Positions 1 to 6,386 of a stretch of DNA of 6,862 nt are shown in pieces. The position numbers were made by a program, and so were the translations under genes. The notes under the pieces were generated by a model. The model was given only the letters and a program-made list of their open reading frames with translations, was not told where the DNA came from and ran no database searches. The stretch covers positions 1 through 6,862 of the forward strand of contig JBGAJB010000194.1 of assembly GCA_044225155.1 (NCBI GenBank), read 5' to 3'. Source of the DNA: CAYMBL01 sp044225155. Its GTDB lineage: Bacteria > Planctomycetota > Phycisphaerae > UBA1845 > Fen-1342. Position 1 is the stretch's first letter. Every line of letters starts with the position of its first letter.

Positions 1-1
1 C

Positions 2-2995
2 ATGAGTAGCGCCGGCGCGCTGCTCAGCGCTTCGACGTTTCGCGCACGAGACAGCGTTCTCTCGGGGCCGGCCGGCGGGGTGGTGGCCGTCGCCGAGGTC
101 GCCCGCACGCTCGGCCTGCCGCGCGCCATCGGTTTCGACATGGGCGGCACCAGCACCGATGTCTGTCGCTTCGACGGCCAATTTGAGCGGCGCACGGAAA
201 TGGATATCGAAGATCGCGCCACCGGCGGCATGCTGAAGATCGTCGCGCCGCTGCTTTCAATCGAGACCGTCGCGGCTGGCGGCGGCTCCGTGTGCGAATT
301 CGATGGCCGCAAGCTCACCGTCGGACCGCGAAGCGCCGGCGCCGACCCTGGCCCGGCGAGCTACGGGCGCGGCGGGCCGCTCTGCATCACGGATGTCAAC
401 CTTCTCCTGGGCCGCATCGTTTCCGAGCGTTTTCCGTTTCCGCTAAGTCGCGCGGCCGCTGAAGCGCGACTGGCCGAAATCGCGACTCGAATGACAGACG
501 CCGGCCTCGCGCCACGCTCAACCGAGGAATTGGCCGCCGGTTTCATCGACATCGCCAACGCCCACATGGCCGCCGCCATTCGCAAGGTCTCGGTCCAGCG
601 CGGCTATGACCCGCGCGATTACGCCCTGGTCTGCTTCGGCGGCGCAGGCGGGCAGCATGCGTGCGCAATCGCGCGGCAGCTCGGCGTTCGTACGATCGTC
701 GTCCATCCGCTCGCGAGCGCCATGAGCGCTTTGGGGATCGGCCGCGCGCTGCGCACCGCCCACGCCGCGCACGATCTCTCCGCTTTTCTCAATGCCGACG
801 GGCTCGCGCGCGTAGGGGAATGTGCCTCCCGACTTGGCGAGTCTCTGTCGGAGCAACTGCAACGTGAGGGCGTGCCCGCGGCCAACCGCCCCCCCGCGCG
901 CCTTTCGCTTGATCTTCGTTACCAGGGGCAGGACACGCCGCTGTCGGTCGAGCATCCGCCCGACGGCGACTGGCAGGACGCGTTCGAGGCCGCGCATCAG
1001 CGACTCTTCGGTTTTCTGTTTCCGAACCGCGCCATCGAGATTTGCGCGGTGCGAATGGAACAATCCGAGCACGCTACGCACACCCTGGCCGCGCCGCCGG
1101 CAGTCGAGGAATCAGTTGCATCTACCGCGAGCGTTTGCGACGTCTGGCTGCACGGGCGCTGGCAGCGCGTCTCGTACTTCGAGCGCGAACAGCTACCTCC
1201 AGGTTCGACGCTCTCCGGCCCCGCCCTGGTCGTCGATCGAACCAGCGTGCTGTTCGTGGAAGCAGGTTGGCGCTTGCAGGTCGCGGCTGGCGGCGAGTTG
1301 ATAGCGACTGAAGTGATCTCGTCGGCCCCTACGACCAATCTCTCTGCGGTTCAGGCCCAAGCTCATCAATCAGACGAAAAGGCGAGTCCGGCCGATCCCG
1401 TGCAACTCGAACTGTTCAGTCACGCCTTCATGTCGATCGCGGAGCAGATGGGCGCAACCCTGCAACGCACCTCGCTGTCGACCAACGTGAAGGAGCGACT
1501 GGATTTCTCGTGCGCCGTGTGTGACGCGGATGGCCAACTCGTCGCCCACGCACCTCACATTCCGGTTCACCTCGGCGCGATGAGTCACGCCGTGCGCTGC
1601 GTGATGGAAGACCTCGCCGCGCGTGGCGACCGGCCGCGCCCCGGCGATGTCTTCGTCACGAACGATCCCTATCGTGGCGGCAGTCACCTGCCGGACGTGA
1701 CCGTCGTAACGCCGGTTTTCGACAATCCGGGCCAGCGGATTCTCTATTTTGTCGCGAATCGCGCGCATCACGCCGAGATCGGCGGAATCGTTCCCGGCTC
1801 CATGCCGCCCACGAGCCGCACATTGGCCGACGAGGGCGCGCTGATTCGCACCTTGCGGTTGACGCTGCGTGCCGGCGAAGGCGGCGCAACCGGCGCTCGG
1901 TTCGATGACGGCGAATTGCGACGCGTGCTCCTGAGCGGCCCGCATCCAACCCGCGCAGTGGAGCAAAACTTGGCCGACATCGCCGCCCAGATCGCTGCGA
2001 ACGGTTTGGGAACGCGCCTGCTGAATGAACTGACGCGGTCACATGGCGCGGCGCGGGTCGCCGCATATATGGCGCACCTTCAATCCAACGCCGAGCTTCA
2101 AACGCTTGCGGCGCTCAGCCGTCTGCGCGAGAAAGCCGGTGTCCACCGACTTGCGTTCGAAGACGCGCTAGATGACGGTTCGTTAATACGCGTATCGATC
2201 ACGATCAACGGCGACGAGGCTGTTTTCGATTTCACCGGCAGCGGCGACGTACATTCAGGCAACCTCAACGCGACGCCCGCCATCGTCTCCAGCGCTGTGC
2301 TTTACTGCCTCCGCTGCCTGATTGCCCAGGAAGTTCCGCTGAATGCCGGCGTTCTGCGGCCCGTGAAGCTCGTCATCCCGCCTGGCCTGCTCAACCCGCC
2401 GCGTCACGACGACCCGGCCCGTTGCCCGGCTGTCGTGGGCGGCAATGTCGAGACCTCGCAGAGAATCGTCGATTGCATCTTCGGCGCGCTCGGACTGATC
2501 GCGGCCGGCCAGGGCACAATGAATAACTTTGCGTTCGGTGACGACCGGTTCGGCTATTACGAAACAATCGGTGGAGGCGCAGGGGCTGGCCCGGGGTTTG
2601 ACGGCGCTGACGCCGTTCACATCCATATGACAAACACGCGTCTGACCGATCCGGAGGTGATCGAGGATCGCTATCCGGTCCGGCTGCAGGAGTTTTCCAT
2701 TCGGTGCGGGTCAGGCGGGAGCGGGGCGAATTCGGGCGGAAACGGGATTATTCGGGACCTAGAGTTTCTAATACCGCTTCAAATTTCTTTGCTCACGCAA
2801 CGTCGTCGCCGACCGCCATTTGGACTTCAAGGCGGAGCTGCGGGCGCGCTGGGAAGAAACTTGCTGATTCGAGCGGGCGTCGCCGAAGAACTCGATTGGG
2901 CCGCCCACGTCCAAATTCAGCGCGGCGATCGCATCCGAATTGAGACGCCCGGCGGTGGCGGCTGGGGGAATTCCCTAAAATGCCCAGTAATTTAG
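2..2995 (+). CDS. 5-oxoprolinase / N-methylhydantoinase-type HyuA-HyuB fusion, 5' end missing
   Basis: Probable ATP-dependent cytoplasmic amidohydrolase that opens a 5-oxoproline (to glutamate) or hydantoin-like ring. The 997 visible residues contain the end of the HyuA (ATPase-like) half: SGPAGGV at 21-27, FDMGGTSTDV at 45-54, the ETVAAGGGS stretch near 88-96 and SAGADPGPA near 111-119. A HyuB half starts near residue 465, with DPVQLELFSH, then STNVKERLDFS, then FVTNDPYRGGSHLPD, and it ends in the family's glycine-rich PGGGGWG tail. Both halves in one chain is the architecture of eukaryotic 5-oxoprolinase and many bacterial homologues. The ATG at base 2 is almost certainly internal: MSSAGAL matches the family's internal MQSNGG-like motif, and roughly the first 250-300 residues, including the N-terminal phosphate-binding motif, lie outside the window. 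Substrate (oxoproline versus hydantoin or related lactam) cannot be assigned from sequence alone. No frameshift is seen. Confidence 0.93.
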   Translation: MSSAGALLSASTFRARDSVLSGPAGGVVAVAEVARTLGLPRAIGFDMGGTSTDVCRFDGQFERRTEMDIEDRATGGMLKIVAPLLSIETVAAGGGSVCEFDGRKLTVGPRSAGADPGPASYGRGGPLCITDVNLLLGRIVSERFPFPLSRAAAEARLAEIATRMTDAGLAPRSTEELAAGFIDIANAHMAAAIRKVSVQRGYDPRDYALVCFGGAGGQHACAIARQLGVRTIVVHPLASAMSALGIGRALRTAHAAHDLSAFLNADGLARVGECASRLGESLSEQLQREGVPAANRPPARLSLDLRYQGQDTPLSVEHPPDGDWQDAFEAAHQRLFGFLFPNRAIEICAVRMEQSEHATHTLAAPPAVEESVASTASVCDVWLHGRWQRVSYFEREQLPPGSTLSGPALVVDRTSVLFVEAGWRLQVAAGGELIATEVISSAPTTNLSAVQAQAHQSDEKASPADPVQLELFSHAFMSIAEQMGATLQRTSLSTNVKERLDFSCAVCDADGQLVAHAPHIPVHLGAMSHAVRCVMEDLAARGDRPRPGDVFVTNDPYRGGSHLPDVTVVTPVFDNPGQRILYFVANRAHHAEIGGIVPGSMPPTSRTLADEGALIRTLRLTLRAGEGGATGARFDDGELRRVLLSGPHPTRAVEQNLADIAAQIAANGLGTRLLNELTRSHGAARVAAYMAHLQSNAELQTLAALSRLREKAGVHRLAFEDALDDGSLIRVSITINGDEAVFDFTGSGDVHSGNLNATPAIVSSAVLYCLRCLIAQEVPLNAGVLRPVKLVIPPGLLNPPRHDDPARCPAVVGGNVETSQRIVDCIFGALGLIAAGQGTMNNFAFGDDRFGYYETIGGGAGAGPGFDGADAVHIHMTNTRLTDPEVIEDRYPVRLQEFSIRCGSGGSGANSGGNGIIRDLEFLIPLQISLLTQRRRRPPFGLQGGAAGALGRNLLIRAGVAEELDWAAHVQIQRGDRIRIETPGGGGWGNSLKCPVI

Positions 2996-3023
2996 GCTGC
3001 AAGCAGATTCCAAATCTTCGAGA

Positions 3024-3052
3024 TTGAATGTGTACCTGTCTCATACTATATT
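3024..3052 (+). promoter_or_regulatory. Predicted sigma70-type promoter of the isc operon
   Basis: A -35-like TTGAAT (3024-3029) and a -10-like TATATT (3047-3052) are separated by an ideal 17 bases. They match the consensus at 4 of 6 and 5 of 6 positions. This is the only AT-rich stretch near the iscR start. Initiation about 6-8 bases after the -10 box would fall near 3058-3060, only a few bases before the iscR ATG at 3064. A short inverted repeat (TGAAT at 3025-3029, ATTCA at 3050-3054) brackets the promoter and could be part of an operator for the encoded Rrf2 regulator. It does not clearly match the known E. coli IscR type 1 or type 2 motifs. This is inferred from pattern only. Confidence 0.5.
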
Positions 3053-3063
3053 CATGCGGTTCA

Positions 3064-3522
3064 ATGCTGACACTGACTCGCAAAACAGAGTACGCCCTGA
3101 TCGCCGCCTGCCATCTAGCGCGCGAAGGCGGACGCACGATCAGTGCGCGCGAGATTGCTCTCCGACACAAAGTCAGTCTTCCGCTGCTCATGAACGTCAT
3201 GAAAGCGCTTCATCAAGGCGGAATTCTGCGTTCCGTGCGCGGCGCGCGCGGCGGATATGCCCTGGCCCGCGACCCGCGATCACTGACACTCGCCGAGCTA
3301 ATTCAGAGCATCGAGGGTCCCGTGCGACTCGTCCGCTGCGCCGGGGAAAACGAGTCTGTGGACTGCGAATTGCGTGATTGTTGTTCCCTCCGGGGTCCTC
3401 TGCTCCGGGTGCACGAGAACTTTCAGAAATTCCTGGCCGCGCTTACGGTGGCGGCTCTCGCGTTTGACGAGGCCTACGGCGTCGCGGTGGCGAGCGGAGT
3501 CCTGCTAAAGGTGATGAACTGA
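3064..3522 (+). CDS. iscR: Rrf2-family Fe-S-sensing transcriptional regulator (IscR-like)
   Basis: A 152-residue DNA-binding regulator, probably sensing Fe-S cluster status and controlling the isc genes downstream. The N-terminal winged helix starts with the typical MLTLTRKTEYALIA and carries the family signature RGARGGYALARDP (about 59-71), followed by LTLAELIQSIEGP (75-86). Cysteines at 92, 101, 106 and 107 fall where IscR and NsrR place their [2Fe-2S] or [4Fe-4S] ligands, but the spacing (C-X8-C-X4-CC) differs from E. coli IscR (C-X5-C-X5-C). The start at 3064 is chosen because the family begins there. An in-frame ATG at 3028 would add 12 residues unlike the family and lies inside the -35 box. 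No Shine-Dalgarno is visible before 3064, which suits a leaderless or near-leaderless message. The stop overlaps the iscS ATG by one base. Function as the isc repressor is inferred from its position and cysteines; another Rrf2 subtype is possible. Confidence 0.9.
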   Translation: MLTLTRKTEYALIAACHLAREGGRTISAREIALRHKVSLPLLMNVMKALHQGGILRSVRGARGGYALARDPRSLTLAELIQSIEGPVRLVRCAGENESVDCELRDCCSLRGPLLRVHENFQKFLAALTVAALAFDEAYGVAVASGVLLKVMN

Positions 3523-4736
3523 TGAGTCGACGAATTTACCTCGACAACAACGCAACGACCCGGGTGGACCCGGTGGTGCTGGAAGCCATGCTGCCTTATT
3601 TCTGCGAGAAATACGGCAATGCCGCCTCGCGCAACCACGGCTTCGGCTGGGAAGCCGAAGAAGGTGTGGAAACCGCCCGTGAGCAGGTCGCGCAGGTCAT
3701 CGGCGCCGACTCGAAGGAGATCATCTTCACGAGCGGCGCGACCGAGAGCAACAACATCGCGATCAAGGGCGTCGCCGCAATGTACGGCGAAAAAGGCAAG
3801 CACATAATCACGCAGAAAACCGAGCACAAGGCCGTGCTCGATCCCTGCGGCTGGCTTGAGCAGCGCGGGTTCCGCGTCACGGTGCTCGGCGTCGATAAGT
3901 TCGGCTTGGTCGATCTGAACGAGCTGCGCGACGCGCTGACGCCCGACACGATTCTTGTCTCGCTGATGCACGGCAACAACGAGATCGGCACGCTCCAGCC
4001 CATCGCCGAGATCGGCAAGCTTTGCAAAGAGCGCGACGTGCTGTTTCACACGGATTGCTGCCAGACGTTCGGCAAGGTCGCCATCGACGTTCAGGCGATG
4101 GGGATCGACCTGCTGTCGTGCAGCGGCCACAAGATTCACGGCCCGAAGGGCGTCGGAGCGCTCTACGTCCGCCGCAAGAAGCCGCGCGTTCGCTGCGAGG
4201 CCGTGCTGCACGGCGGCGGGCACGAGCGCGGCATGCGCAGCGGCACGCTGAACGTCCCCGGCATTGTCGGTCTCGGCAAGGCCGCTGAGCTTTGCTGGGC
4301 ACACCGCGACACGGAGCCGGCCCGTTTGGCGGCGCTGCGCGATCGACTCAAGGCGACCATTATGGAGCAGCTCGACGAGGTTTATCTGAACGGCCATCCG
4401 ACGCTGCGCACGCCGAACAATCTGAATCTCTCGTTCGCCTATGTCGAAGGCGAAAGCATGATGATGGGATTCGGCGACATCGCGGTCTCCAGCGGCTCGG
4501 CTTGCACGAGCGCGTCGCTCGAGCCGAGCTATGTGTTGAAGAGTCTCGGGGTTGGTGACGAACTGGCCCACAGCAGCATCCGCTTCTCGGTCGGCCGGTT
4601 TAACACGGAAGACGAAATCGACTACACCGCCGACCGCGTGGTTTCGACCGTGCGAAAGCTGCGCGAGATGAGTCCGCTGTACGAATTGGCGAAGGAAGGC
4701 GTGGATCTGAGCACTGTAGAGTGGGCGCACCACTAG
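3522..4736 (+). CDS. iscS: Cysteine desulfurase IscS
   Basis: PLP-dependent enzyme that converts cysteine to alanine and passes persulfide sulfur to the scaffold IscU (and elsewhere to thiolation pathways). Its 404 residues equal the E. coli IscS length. It starts with IYLDNNATTRVDP and contains TSGATESNN (70-78) and His102 near the cofactor. The PLP-contacting Asp178 and Gln181 are present, as is the PLP lysine in SGHKIHGPKG (Lys204). Further on come GGGHERGMRSGT (231-242), the catalytic loop SSGSACTSASLEPSYVL with Cys328, and the C-terminal EWAHH that is typical of the housekeeping IscS group and helps bind IscU. An unusual Cys179-Cys180 pair sits between Asp178 and Gln181, where E. coli has Ala-Thr. 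Translation is probably coupled to iscR: the start shares one base with the iscR stop, and an AAAGGTG Shine-Dalgarno lies at 3507-3513. The gene appears intact. Confidence 0.97.
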   Translation: MSRRIYLDNNATTRVDPVVLEAMLPYFCEKYGNAASRNHGFGWEAEEGVETAREQVAQVIGADSKEIIFTSGATESNNIAIKGVAAMYGEKGKHIITQKTEHKAVLDPCGWLEQRGFRVTVLGVDKFGLVDLNELRDALTPDTILVSLMHGNNEIGTLQPIAEIGKLCKERDVLFHTDCCQTFGKVAIDVQAMGIDLLSCSGHKIHGPKGVGALYVRRKKPRVRCEAVLHGGGHERGMRSGTLNVPGIVGLGKAAELCWAHRDTEPARLAALRDRLKATIMEQLDEVYLNGHPTLRTPNNLNLSFAYVEGESMMMGFGDIAVSSGSACTSASLEPSYVLKSLGVGDELAHSSIRFSVGRFNTEDEIDYTADRVVSTVRKLREMSPLYELAKEGVDLSTVEWAHH

Positions 4737-4754
4737 ACGAATAAGAGGTGAGGC

Positions 4755-5167
4755 ATGGCCTATAGCGACAAGATTATCGATCATTACGAGCGGCCGCGCA
4801 ATGTCGGCGCACTCGACAAGAGCGCTCCGAACGTCGGCACCGGCATCGTCGGCGCGCCGGAGTGCGGCGACGTGATGAAGCTGCAGATTCAGATCGACGA
4901 GAATCAGAACATCGTCGACGCGAAGTTCAAAACCTTTGGCTGCGGCTCGGCGATCGCGTCCAGCTCTCTGGCGACCGAGTGGCTCAAGGGCCGCAAGCTC
5001 GATCAGGCGCTGGACATCAAGAACACGGACATCGTGAAGGAACTCGCCCTGCCGCCGGTGAAAACGGCCGCAGCGTGCTGGGCGAGGACGCCATTCGCGC
5101 GGCGGTGAAGGATTTGAAGGACAAGCCGGCCAAGGCGGGCGCCGCCCCGGCCCTGGCGGCGAAATAG
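4755..5167 (+). CDS. iscU: Fe-S scaffold IscU, interrupted by a one-base frameshift
   Basis: Scaffold on which IscS-derived sulfur and iron are assembled before HscB/HscA-assisted transfer. From MAYSDKIIDHYERPRNVG onward it matches IscU closely, including the ligands Cys37 and Asp39 (ECGD) and Cys63 (FGCGSA), and the chaperone-recognition motif LPPVK at residues 99-103. Straight after LPPVK the frame breaks. The uninterrupted frame ends at 5108 after 117 residues with an unrelated tail. The expected continuation, SVLGEDAIRAAVKDLKDK, is read from 5072 in another frame and stops at 5167. Adding one base in 5067-5071, for example a T before the GC at 5070-5071, restores the expected Cys106 codon and gives 137 residues (E. 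coli has 128). The coordinates given span the restored gene. The start is firm: a GAGGTGAG-type Shine-Dalgarno lies at about 4745-4752, 18 bases after iscS. As written, the product would lack the third conserved cysteine in context and the C-terminal helix. It may be a sequence error or a pseudogene. Confidence 0.88.
5064..5072 (+). other. Frameshift site in iscU at the Cys106 codon
   Basis: Between the lysine codon of LPPVK (5061-5063) and the AGC serine codon of the conserved SVLGEDAI block (5072) there are 8 bases, whereas the family has three residues (typically I/V/T-H-C), which need 9. The missing base most simply removes the T of a TGC cysteine codon at about 5070. A clean -1 ribosomal slippage signal is not present: slipping on AAA at 5061-5063 would re-pair on GAA, and the product would have Arg rather than Cys at position 106. 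Confidence 0.8.
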
Positions 5168-5220
5168 ACTTCCTTGCGAGCGAAGCGGGCGGTCAGCGCG
5201 TGCCCGGCGGTCTGCTGGAG

Positions 5221-5240
5221 AAGGAGTGAGTGCTGAAATG
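5221..5240 (+). promoter_or_regulatory. Shine-Dalgarno and ATG that probably mark the original iscA start
   Basis: AAGGAG at 5221-5226 precedes an ATG at 5238-5240 by 11 bases, the only convincing translation-initiation signal in the gap between iscU and iscA. Reading from this ATG gives MTTDTADVGSADCDT with mostly G or C third positions, as in the neighbouring genes. That frame is one base out of phase with the iscA body and would end at 5351. Removing one base near the CCGG at 5281-5284 would join it to EVKIVLKDRAK. Either the true gene starts here and a one-base error or lesion lies near 5283, or translation starts at the GTG at 5287. Confidence 0.45.
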
Positions 5241-5286
5241 ACGACCGATACAGCCGACGTCGGCTCCGCCGACTGCGACACCGGAA

Positions 5287-5679
5287 GTGAAGATCGTGCT
5301 GAAGGACCGCGCCAAGCCCGTTGCGGCCGGCGAGGGCATTCAGCTTTCTGAAAAAGCCGCCGGTCAGATCAAGAAGATCCTGACCGAGGGCAACTATCCG
5401 TCGACGATGTATCTCTTCGTCGGCGTGAAGGGTGGCGGGTGCAGCGGCTTGCAGTACGTCCTCGATCTGCGCGACGAGGCGCACGCCCCCGTGGCCGACA
5501 CTGACGAGACCTTCCTGTCGCAGGAGATTGCGATCGTCTGCGATCTGAAGAGTTACGTCGTCGGAAACCTCTCCGGCACATTGATCGACTATCAGGAATC
5601 GATGATGGGCGCCGGATTTACGTTCAATAATCCGAACGCCAAGCACACGTGCGGCTGCGGCAGCAGCTACTCGGCCTGA
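5287..5679 (+). CDS. iscA: A-type Fe-S carrier protein, IscA/ErpA family (HesB-like)
   Basis: Carrier that accepts clusters from the scaffold and delivers them to apoproteins. The conserved domain begins at about residue 18 (IQLSEKAAGQIKKIL). The three family cysteines are present: Cys52 in VKGGGCSGLQY, and Cys122 and Cys124 in HTCGCGSS. The C-terminal NNPNAKHTCGCGSSYS resembles E. coli ErpA (NPNAKSTCGCGSSFS) more than E. coli IscA, but the position after iscU favours the iscA role. The visible open frame has only a GTG start at 5287 with a poor upstream Shine-Dalgarno. An in-frame stop at 5239-5241 blocks extension further upstream. A better initiation signal with ATG at 5238 is out of frame (see that entry), so the native N-terminus may be about 16 residues longer. 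The nonconserved N-terminal 17 residues make the exact start unimportant for function. An extra Cys85 is also present. Confidence 0.9.
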   Translation: MKIVLKDRAKPVAAGEGIQLSEKAAGQIKKILTEGNYPSTMYLFVGVKGGGCSGLQYVLDLRDEAHAPVADTDETFLSQEIAIVCDLKSYVVGNLSGTLIDYQESMMGAGFTFNNPNAKHTCGCGSSYSA

Positions 5680-5743
5680 CGCGACGCGCGGCCGAAGTCG
5701 TTGCGGCGGCGGTGTGTGCGGTCGCGACAATCTCAGAGGAATG

Positions 5744-5771
5744 GCGAGCGCTCCCGAATTGGGGCGCTCGC
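5744..5771 (+). terminator. GC-rich hairpin between iscA and hscB (weak terminator or attenuator)
   Basis: Bases 5744-5754 and 5761-5771 can form an 11-base-pair stem (GCGAGCGC pairing with GCGCTCGC, then one T-G wobble and two C-G pairs) with a six-base loop, CGAATT. Only TT and mixed sequence follow, so it lacks the U-tract of a classic intrinsic terminator. It ends 24 bases before the hscB start. It could lower read-through, protect the upstream transcript's 3' end or act as a processing site. I found no good promoter for hscB after it. Confidence 0.35.
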
Positions 5772-5795
5772 TTCGCTATGTTGTAGAAGTTCGCG

Positions 5796-6386
5796 ATGAA
5801 AGTGATCCCCAGCAAGTGCGCCACCTGCGACCATCCGAAAGAGTTGGCCGTCATCTGTGCGCACTGCCGCACGCTGGCGGATCCTGAGCGGCTCGACTTT
5901 TTCGAGCTATTGGGTCTGGCACGCGAGTTTGATCTCGATCCGCAGGAGCTTCGCGCCGCGTATTTTCGCGTCTCGCGACAGATCCATCCGGATCGCGTGA
6001 CGCCCGACTCGGCCGATCGTGGTCAGCGCACGAGCGCGCGTGTGAATGAGGCTTATCACGTCCTCGGCGACCCCGTCGCGCGTGCCGGATATCTACTCGA
6101 ACTTGCCGGCGGTGACTCCGCGCAATCAGACCGAACCGTTCCGCCGGAAGCCTTGGCCGAGACGCTGGAAATCCGTGAGGAACTCGATGCTGCAACGGAC
6201 GACGCACAGCGAAATTCCGTCCGGCAGCGCGTCGCCGCCCGGCATGCCGAGTTGCTGGAGCGCGTCTCGTCACTTGCCCGCGAACTGCCGGGCGACGATG
6301 ACTTGCGTCGTCGCTTGCGCAGCGAATTGAACACCATCCGCTATTTCCAGCGCCTGCTCGAATCCGCCGAGGCCGCCGCCTCATGA
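5796..6386 (+). CDS. hscB: Fe-S assembly J-protein co-chaperone HscB with N-terminal four-cysteine motif
   Basis: J-domain co-chaperone that brings IscU to HscA and stimulates its ATPase. The 196 residues begin with a C-X2-C-X9-C-X2-C motif (Cys8, 11, 21, 24), probably zinc-binding. A J domain follows from about residue 33 (LDFFELLGL), with the essential HPD tripeptide at 64-66, then ARVNEAYHVLGDPVARAGYLL, which is characteristic of HscB rather than DnaJ. The C-terminal helical IscU-binding domain runs from about residue 115 (PPEALAETLEIREELDAA) to the end, including the RYFQRLL helix. E. coli HscB (171 residues) lacks the cysteine motif, while human HSC20 has one in the same place. The ATG at 5796 follows an AGAAG Shine-Dalgarno by six bases, and an in-frame stop lies just upstream. 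The stop overlaps the hscA start by four bases (ATGA), implying coupled translation. Confidence 0.94.
   Translation: MKVIPSKCATCDHPKELAVICAHCRTLADPERLDFFELLGLAREFDLDPQELRAAYFRVSRQIHPDRVTPDSADRGQRTSARVNEAYHVLGDPVARAGYLLELAGGDSAQSDRTVPPEALAETLEIREELDAATDDAQRNSVRQRVAARHAELLERVSSLARELPGDDDLRRRLRSELNTIRYFQRLLESAEAAAS

Noticed and set aside
2..4. ATG at the left edge as the true start of the oxoprolinase gene
   Set aside because: It aligns inside the HyuA domain; the N-terminal nucleotide-binding part of the family is missing, so the gene is cut by the window.
2..2995. Functional link between the oxoprolinase and the isc genes via glutathione or cysteine supply
   Set aside because: The genes are separated by a promoter and adjacency in a single window is not evidence of a shared pathway.
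3013..3025. Terminator after the oxoprolinase gene (AATCT-TCG-AGATT hairpin)
   Set aside because: Only five AT-rich base pairs and no U-tract; too weak to call.
3028..3063. Upstream ATG start for iscR adding 12 residues
   Set aside because: The extra residues do not resemble the family, no Shine-Dalgarno is present and the codon lies in the predicted -35 box.
3474..4784. 436-codon open frame on the minus strand across all of iscS
   Set aside because: It mirrors a strongly conserved plus-strand gene and recognisable family motifs are absent; long antisense frames are expected in high-GC coding DNA.
5061..5072. Programmed -1 ribosomal frameshift in iscU
   Set aside because: The AAAAC stretch does not form a proper slippery heptamer in the right phase, and the -1 product would replace the essential Cys106 with Arg.
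5017..5730. 237-codon minus-strand frame opposite the iscU end and iscA
   Set aside because: Low-complexity Arg/Ala-rich translation with no domain; it is a shadow of iscA.
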